Shown: positions 7,978-13,857 of the stretch, one piece after another
How the letters are laid out: each line of letters begins with the position of its first letter
Position numbering within the stretch: position 1 is the first letter of the stretch
Source of the DNA: Ichthyophonus hoferi
Taxonomy: Eukaryota; Opisthokonta; Ichthyosporea; Ichthyophonida; Ichthyophonidae
DNA: 13,857 nt
Assembly (NCBI GenBank): GCA_002751075.1
Contig: NAOQ01000419.1
Coordinates: 15,367 to 29,223, forward strand
Direction: 5' to 3'
Position numbers and translations under genes: made by a program
The notes under the pieces: generated by a model
What the model saw: only the letters and a program-made list of their open reading frames with translations
Databases searched by the model: none
What the model was told of the DNA's origin: nothing

Positions 7978-8200
7978 TGTTATATTATCAACTAATAATG
8001 GGCCAGTCGTTGCATGATGTGCTTGTTGCTAGAACTTCGGATGAACACATTGATCGGCCGGAGTTGAGCGGTTGTGTAGATTTGTACAGAGGTCTGCTGT
8101 GTGGGATGCTCTAACCAGGACAAGCATAAAATATTTTGAACACTATAGAAAGAAATACCTAAATTAATTAAATGTTTCTGTTTTAACACTCCCCCTTGGC
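7978..8200 (-). mobile_element. LTR-like block (7978-8188) with adjoining polypurine tract, minus orientation
   Basis: On the minus strand the sequence reads AAGCCAAGGGGGAG, a typical copia-type polypurine tract, followed at once by TGTTAAAACAG. The block closes 211 bases later with GATAATATAACA. TG..CA ends with an inverted TGTTA/TAACA are what LTRs show. This fits the 3' LTR of an old Ty1/copia-like element running right to left. A plus-strand reading is also possible: TGGGCC with AGTC near 7999 resembles a copia primer-binding site for initiator tRNA-Met. No target-site duplication was found. The block is a remnant, and old. Confidence 0.4.
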
Positions 8201-8996
8201 TTAAGTGGATTATTTCACCTAGGGCATAAAAAATATAAAAAAAGAATATGAAAAGAACCTTAATATGGTGACTACTTGACTGTAGGCTTGTGGCTCACTA
8301 AATAAACTAGATTATTCTTGATGACATTCAGAAATGATTGGTATGGTACCCATTCTACAAAAAAAAAAAAAAAGCAAGACAGTTGATCAAACTACATGAT
8401 AAATACACCTGCTTACTCTGGCTCTGGCTCTGGTTCTGTTGTAGGCGTCAAAGTATTTCAGCTCCCACAAATATTAAGTTGAATACTTCGTGATGACTTG
8501 TACGAAAATATACATTATTTATTGTTTGTCTTGCAGTGTGCCTTGGAATAATCAATAGCGCTTTACAATGAGGTTACAATTGGTTTGTAAGAGTTAGGGA
8601 ATAGTTAATGGTAATTAATTAATTGCATGGTGTCTCTAACTATATTTAATTAGGACTAGCTGGCTAAGTAAAGTTTAATTTAGGAGTTTACGTTGGTTAT
8701 TAGATAATGTTGTTCATTGGGTTTGAAGTATTTGTAATGATGCATAATACAAACAAGATACGTAACAACAGAATAATTCTTTGAATAACCAATGGAAAAT
8801 ATGTTGCTAGTAACACAGTTCGGAAGAACCCTTAAACGGGGATATACATATCTCTAGTACATATTACAAGGTCAACTGGTATTGACTTGAGCCTACAATT
8901 GTATAACCAGCATGCACACACTATTTAATCTGGATCCTTTCTGTTACGTAGGCCATCACAATGAAGATCCCATTTCAAAGACTTAGGCTCGTGTCG
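8201..8996. other. AT-rich DNA, probable transposon flank, no gene seen
   Basis: It holds a run of 15 A at 8359-8373, a short GGCTCT repeat at about 8419-8436, and AT-rich unique sequence. It may contain untranslated parts of the copia-like elements on either side, but no coding similarity was seen on either strand. Confidence 0.5.
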
Positions 8997-9006
8997 TTAG
9001 TAGGAA

Positions 9007-10506
9007 TTGGTGATAGCAATTTTAAGGAAACAGATGCTCACATCAAAATTTACCAGAATCAAGATGAAGACAGCAATTTCTACTATGAATAAGATTGTAT
9101 TTGTGGTCAGCAAGAAGAAATTAAAGATTAGATTCTCCTCTGACAGTAAAAAAGAACTACGTAGGAATCTTTTAGAGGAGCTTGATGTAAGTCCCAACGA
9201 TAATGTAGACAGACAGTCAATGATTGTAGATAGTGATAGCGACTGCAAATCTGTGAATTCAACAGATGTTGACAGGGTTACTACAGCCTAGCAACCTCGA
9301 AGTGCTTTCCCTGATGGATCAAACTCTTTTTTTGAATCAATTACATATAGCACCATGCCAGGAGAACACGAAAACAATAATTTGGAAGGCCATGGTTCTA
9401 TCCAGGGACCACAACAGCTGTTCCCTGGAAATTAGCTAAGGTTTACAGCTAAATTATTACAGCAATTGCTTGTACAATGGGGAAGAGGGGCCAGTTAGAA
9501 GAAGGAAAAAGCTCTTCAGAGGATAACACCCTTCCCTATCTCTGAAGTAGAGATATTTGTGGACAGCAAAGATGATATAAGCTATGCCAAGTGGGCGAAA
9601 AGCGTCAAGACTAAGGTGCGAGTTTCTATATGTATTTAAGCTATAGAAGATGAGCCTCTCAACAATCACCCCCCACATCTAGAATGTCTCTGGAAGAAAC
9701 TGCTGTGAGATACTACTTGTACTCGTTGATTTCATCAGAACAACGGCTGTAAATAGGATCGGCTGACCAATTTGTGTACTATACCTGGAAAGGAATGCAA
9801 CTTCAAATCAATGGAAAGGATGGTGTACAACAGTTGACTTACCTACTGGAGTACAAGGACATTAAGCTCACTTAGGCTGAATGAAAGTGGCGACAAATAT
9901 GTTGCACGGGTGGTAGCCACAAGTAAATGGCTACAAAGAACACCTATGGAGTAGAAAGACCCAGTAATACTGAAAAAAATAATACATAACTTGTAGTCCT
10001 CTCAGTATGCCAGTCAAGTAAGATCTTTATATCAGGTGACCAAGAGCTGTGGCACCTTAAAAGAATTCATAGAGCCAACCATGTCAAGCTAGAAAAATCA
10101 AGAAAAACGGAGACTCAACATAACCACTTGAAGGAAGAATACTGTCACAACCCATAACATTGCTTACCTCAGTAAAGGGGACCACCAACATATGGTGGAA
10201 AAATCTCAGAACATGTTGGAGACTTGTAAAATTTGCAGGACAGACCATTCAACAAAAGAGTGTACTATCATGAAGAGACTGGTGGGCCTTGTGATAGATG
10301 CACATTTCAAACCAGACTGGGCAAGGAAAGGTTCAAGATTTTATAGGGAGGAAGGACTCCCAGTGGTCATAAGGACACTCACCACTCAGAAAAAAATAGA
10401 GGCTAGTAATTTCCTACACTTTAATAGAGAAATTCAAACATATGGAATGGTACACAATGGAGGGGAGAGTATATCTTATCTAGCTACAGGCTACGTTACT
10501 AGATAG
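9007..10506 (+). pseudogene. Gag-like region of the copia fossil, with zinc knuckle
   Basis: Gag forms the nucleocapsid of the virus-like particle. The first part (9007-9291) is lysine-rich and then acidic and Ser-rich. Near its end, at 10225-10263, a zinc-knuckle-like cluster begins CKIC and lies just before the protease, as in copia Gag. The assignment of the part before 10190 rests mainly on position and is uncertain. Broken. Confidence 0.5.
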
Positions 10507-10539
10507 AATTTTGATAATAGAAAATCAAATAGAAGTTTT

Positions 10540-10790
10540 GTGTCAGACAGTGGTGCTTTAAAGCATCTTCATTGCAGAAACGAAAACCTTTACATATTTA
10601 CCCTGGGGAATTCAAATGTGAGGTGGGGAGATAGGCAAACCAGTACAGTTTTAGGTATGGAAAGTATATGGTTAGCTGCAAAGGTAGGAAATTAAGTAAA
10701 CTACATACAGTTGAAAAATGTTATGTTAGTATCTGATCTTATTTTAAACCTATTTTCCATTCTAGCCTTGGGTGGAAAATAAATCTCAAC
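10540..10790 (+). pseudogene. Aspartic protease remnant of the copia fossil
   Basis: A DSGA motif at 10546-10557, followed shortly by a His, matches the copia protease active-site pattern (DSGAS, then His). A hydrophobic stretch with VSDLILNLFSI further on fits the later protease strands. This enzyme cleaves the Gag-Pol polyprotein in intact elements. Remnant only. Confidence 0.7.
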
Positions 10791-11139
10791 TATGTTTGAG
10801 AATAACAAAGTCACAATTTATAGAGAGGGTGCAATTGAAATGCAAGGTGGTAAGAAAGATGATATTGTTTACAGGTTGGATGCTTCAGTGATCTCTCTGG
10901 GGGTCATTTAGAACATTATTAGCAGGAAGGGATCATTTGTTATTCACCAACCAAAGATCAAGTTAATGGTTGAGAAGCAGACTTACACTGAGTCAAATAA
11001 GACAGAAACTTATATGGGATTAGTTGTGTATGATATTCTTTTTTCCAAGCTTATGCATTCTAGTCCAGCCAACATGTCTCTTGCTTTAACAATGACAAAC
11101 AACACGAACTCAGACAAAACAAAAACAAGGAATGTGGGA

Positions 11140-11940
11140 CATGATATATGTCCAAAGTCAAGAGGATCCTGTACTCAAAGACCAAAATTAGGCAACCAGA
11201 GTATTATAGAGTAAGTTTAGACCGGGTTGGTCCTTTGTACATATTATACTCAGGTTTCAAATATGCAGTAACCTTTATAGATGAGTACTCATATTATGTT
11301 CAAGTATATTTACTAAGAAGGAAATTATATACTTTTGGGGCTTTCAAGCAATACCACACCTATACCGCAGCAATGCATGACAAGCCAATAGTTACTTTGG
11401 TTACAAATAATATAATGGCTCAGAGTAGCTTAACTCCAATTTATCTTTTTTTTTGAGACATACAGTATTCACCACCAGACTACGATACCTCATCAACCTA
11501 AGCAGAATGGGATTAGTGTAAGGATAAACCAGACTCTATTTACCATGGTATAGAGTATGAGAATAGACAGTGGTCTATCAAAATACTTATGGGATGAAGC
11601 TCTTAAGGCAGCCACCTTTACATAAAATGTGTTACCAACTAGTTGCCTACCCAAGTTGACTATACCATGAGACTTATGGCATAACACGACCACTCCTTTC
11701 AGCAGGCTTAGAGCGTTCGAATATAAGTGTTTCTATGAAGATAAAAAACTGAACAAGTTGGCATCCTAAGCTCTGAGGATGAGAGGTAGCTATGCTGGGA
11801 TAACAAGATTTCCAAAAGGCCTATAGGCTGCTGGATACCAAATCCAGAACGATAATTACCAGCAGAAGTGTGAGATTTCTCAAGATCAGCTTTCCTTATG
11901 CAGAGAAACAATCACATCACCATTCTGGTTGCCAGGGTTC
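11140..11940 (+). pseudogene. Integrase remnant of the copia fossil
   Basis: The stretch at about 11224-11322 contains GPLYILYSGFKYAVTFIDEY and continues with YVQVYLL, the signature of the copia integrase core around its first catalytic Asp. Further on, about 11480-11640, similarity continues to the conserved region with QNG and LWDEAL words. The tail near 11810-11885 resembles the conserved end of copia integrase. Broken. Confidence 0.85.
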
Positions 11941-12279
11941 ATCCCCTAATAGAGCCAAAGTCACCATCAGAGTAGTAAAGACTCCAGTATAATCAGATAA
12001 TAATAGGAAGAAAACACCAACCCAAGGAGAATTGATTGGCAATGATAGGAAGGAAACATCAACTCAGGAGGTGTTGAGTAATAATTAAAAGAAAGAAGAA
12101 ATCAAAGTTTCCAGGAGGGATAGCAACGAAAAAAAATTAGGACGAAGGTAGTGAGGCAGAGGAATCAGAAGTACAGACAAGTAAAAATAAGTATGCCCCC
12201 TCCATTACAAGGTCTATCCAGTGGTACCAATCAGATAGTGCCTCAGCTCATACAGCATATTCGGCAACAGAGTCCAACT

Positions 12280-13200
12280 TAAATGACCAGGTTATTTGTA
12301 CAGTTACGAAGTTTCCACAATGGCCAAATTGGGAACCTGCAATGCAGCAAGAGATGAAGGTTCTACCTGATAATTCTACTCGGAATGCAGTGGATAAACC
12401 ACAAGGGGAACCAGTGTTGAACCTTCTGTGGGTTTTCAATATCAAACGAGACAGCCATGGAAATGACACAAAATATAAAGCATGACTCATAGTTATGGAA
12501 AATCATCAATGGGAGAACATTGATGATTTTGACATAAAGTCTCCAGTTTGTTCTTTGACAATTATATGACTTCCTTTAGCTCTTGCAGCATCAAGGGACT
12601 TAGAGGTCATACAACTAAATTTAGTTGGAGCCTACCTCAATGGGAAACTGGAAGAAAACATCTACATGCATCAGCCAGAGGTTTTTGAGGATTCTGACTT
12701 TCCCCAAGAAGTGTGCAAATTTTAGAGATCATTATACAGATTCAAACAATCTACTTTAGTATTGCAGCACACTTTAGCGGCATTCTTAGTAGAGCAATAT
12801 CTGTACCCAATCAATATGGATCCGTGTCTGCTTGTGTCCCATGGTACTCCATAATTTCTTGCAGTATGTGTATATGTTGATGGCATGTTCATTGTGTCCA
12901 ACAACAAGTCTACTACCAGGAATCTAATTGACAGCGTGAAGGCACGTTTTGATACCAAGGAAATAGGATTTCCAGTGGAGTACTTGGGATATCAAATTTG
13001 GAAGGACAGTCAAGGGTCCATACACTTAACACAAAGGAATACACTAAGGAGTAGTTAAGGTTGTACAACATAGAAGGTGTTAAGAGAAACATGTCACCCA
13101 TCCTTCCCAACCATGCACCAGATTTAGACCAAGATGTAGAGTCAACCCCATGGTGCAACATCAGAGAATATCAGAAAGCATTCCCAACTAGGTAAACTGA
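12280..13200 (+). pseudogene. Reverse transcriptase remnant of the copia fossil
   Basis: The typical copia reverse transcriptase landmarks appear in order. First is the block around VDKPQG with a nearby WVFNIKRDSHG (12395-12460), then GAYLNGKLEENIYMHQPE (about 12630-12680). The YVDD-box region follows at about 12868-12900, then the block with LGYQI (about 12980) and LTQRN (about 13025). Similarity fades after about 13200, in what would be the connection to RNase H. Broken. Confidence 0.9.
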
Positions 13201-13249
13201 TTTGTTGATACATAGTATGCATGCACCTATATTAATGAGGTAATTAGCT

Positions 13250-13857
13250 AAAGAGCCATTTCAATGAAGATACTGACAGAGAAAATCAGCTCCTTATGCC
13301 AAGCTGTTTACTCTATGATGTATGCTCAGCTTTGACGCCAAAAATGTTAAATTCTTTGGTTAAGTCTTAATGTCATGGGAATAAGAAGACTCGTGCCTCT
13401 TCATGCGCTATTTTAATTCGTTCCCGTTTTCTATTAATTTGATTAGAGGTTTGGCTCATAATTTCTAATTGGCAGTGGATTCCGTAAGTATAAATGAATA
13501 CATCAGCATCTTCAGTATTAGTAGACTAATTGGCTCAAAGTCATACTTAGTAATCTTGTCATAAACCGATTAGATCGATTAGATCCAAAAATATTGTTAA
13601 TTACTTAATTTACGGTTGTGGATTTTCCCGTCAATCAGTACTAAAATTTTAATCGTAGGATAGAACCATTGTGCATGTACGATATTCCGCAAGTCAAACC
13701 AAGTCATCTGACCCACAATTTTTATAGTTCCAAACTAGACTAAAACTAGCTAACAAATTATCTAAGTACTCACTTTCAATTGGATTGCTTTTCAAAAGTA
13801 TTATATTGTACCAGAGTTAAAGCAAGAGGAAAGTATTACCCATCTGGTTAATATATT
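13250..13857. other. AT-rich DNA, nothing recognised
   Basis: Beyond the truncated copia body there is no LTR start next to a polypurine tract and no open frame of note. There is a small tandem word (GATTAGATC twice, about 13567-13585). It could be the flank into which the element was inserted or left after deletion. Confidence 0.55.

Larger units (their letters stand above)
8997..13230 (+). mobile_element. Ty1/copia retrotransposon fossil, gag-pol body
   Basis: The parts lie in Ty1/copia order (gag-like region, zinc knuckle, aspartic protease, integrase, reverse transcriptase). Having integrase before reverse transcriptase separates it from Gypsy and BEL/Pao elements. The element is broken, with well over ten interruptions across the body. 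The RNase H end and the 3' LTR are not recognisable, so it is truncated near 13200-13250. Its 5' LTR is not certain either. The amount of decay marks it as old and inactive. The short open frames within it are fragments of this fossil, not host genes. Confidence 0.9.

Noticed and set aside
7992-8189. Minus-strand open frame of 65 codons
   Set aside because: It coincides almost exactly with the LTR-like block and is best explained as chance reading of that block.
9457-9678. Minus-strand open frame of 73 codons (and other minus-strand frames at 11493-13161)
   Set aside because: They are antisense shadows of the plus-strand copia fossil.
11700-11730. GCGTTCGAATATA as a possible tRNA T-arm
   Set aside because: No matching acceptor stem, D-arm or anticodon arm around it, and it lies within the copia integrase remnant.

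Overview
The window is eukaryotic, AT-rich (by eye about 65 per cent) and repeat-laden. It carries a multi-exon host gene with GT..AG introns, microsatellites, a minisatellite and a decayed Ty1/copia retrotransposon. The spliced gene, the short introns and the animal-type copia fossil suggest an invertebrate metazoan, possibly an early-branching one such as a sponge. That placement is inference with low confidence. No rRNA, tRNA, CRISPR array or bacterial-type operon was seen.

Left part (1-2524): the minus strand carries five phase-consistent coding exons of a gene whose N-terminal 142 residues form a pleckstrin homology (PH) domain. The gene starts at 2524 and runs off the left edge. Its introns hold simple repeats, and intron 3 holds a roughly 92-bp minisatellite whose last copy overlaps the exon 3 splice donor. 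A 15-bp AT satellite fills the first 200 bases.

Middle (2525-7970): mostly AT-rich non-coding DNA. It contains two small diverged tandem duplications (2761-3052 and 3706-3860), a weak terminal-inverted-repeat element (4177-4340) and a GC-richer unidentified block (about 5440-6240). A probable solo LTR follows (6644-6953), then a well-formed orphan terminal exon on the plus strand (7003-7232) with its own polyadenylation signal. No upstream exons for that terminal exon could be found.

Right part (7970-13857): an LTR-like block in minus orientation with an adjoining polypurine tract (7978-8200), then a long, heavily decayed Ty1/copia gag-pol on the plus strand (about 9000-13230). Its 3' end is missing. 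The last 600 bases hold nothing recognisable. The only clearly functional-looking host sequence is the PH gene and, less surely, the orphan terminal exon. Much of the rest is repeat and transposon debris.
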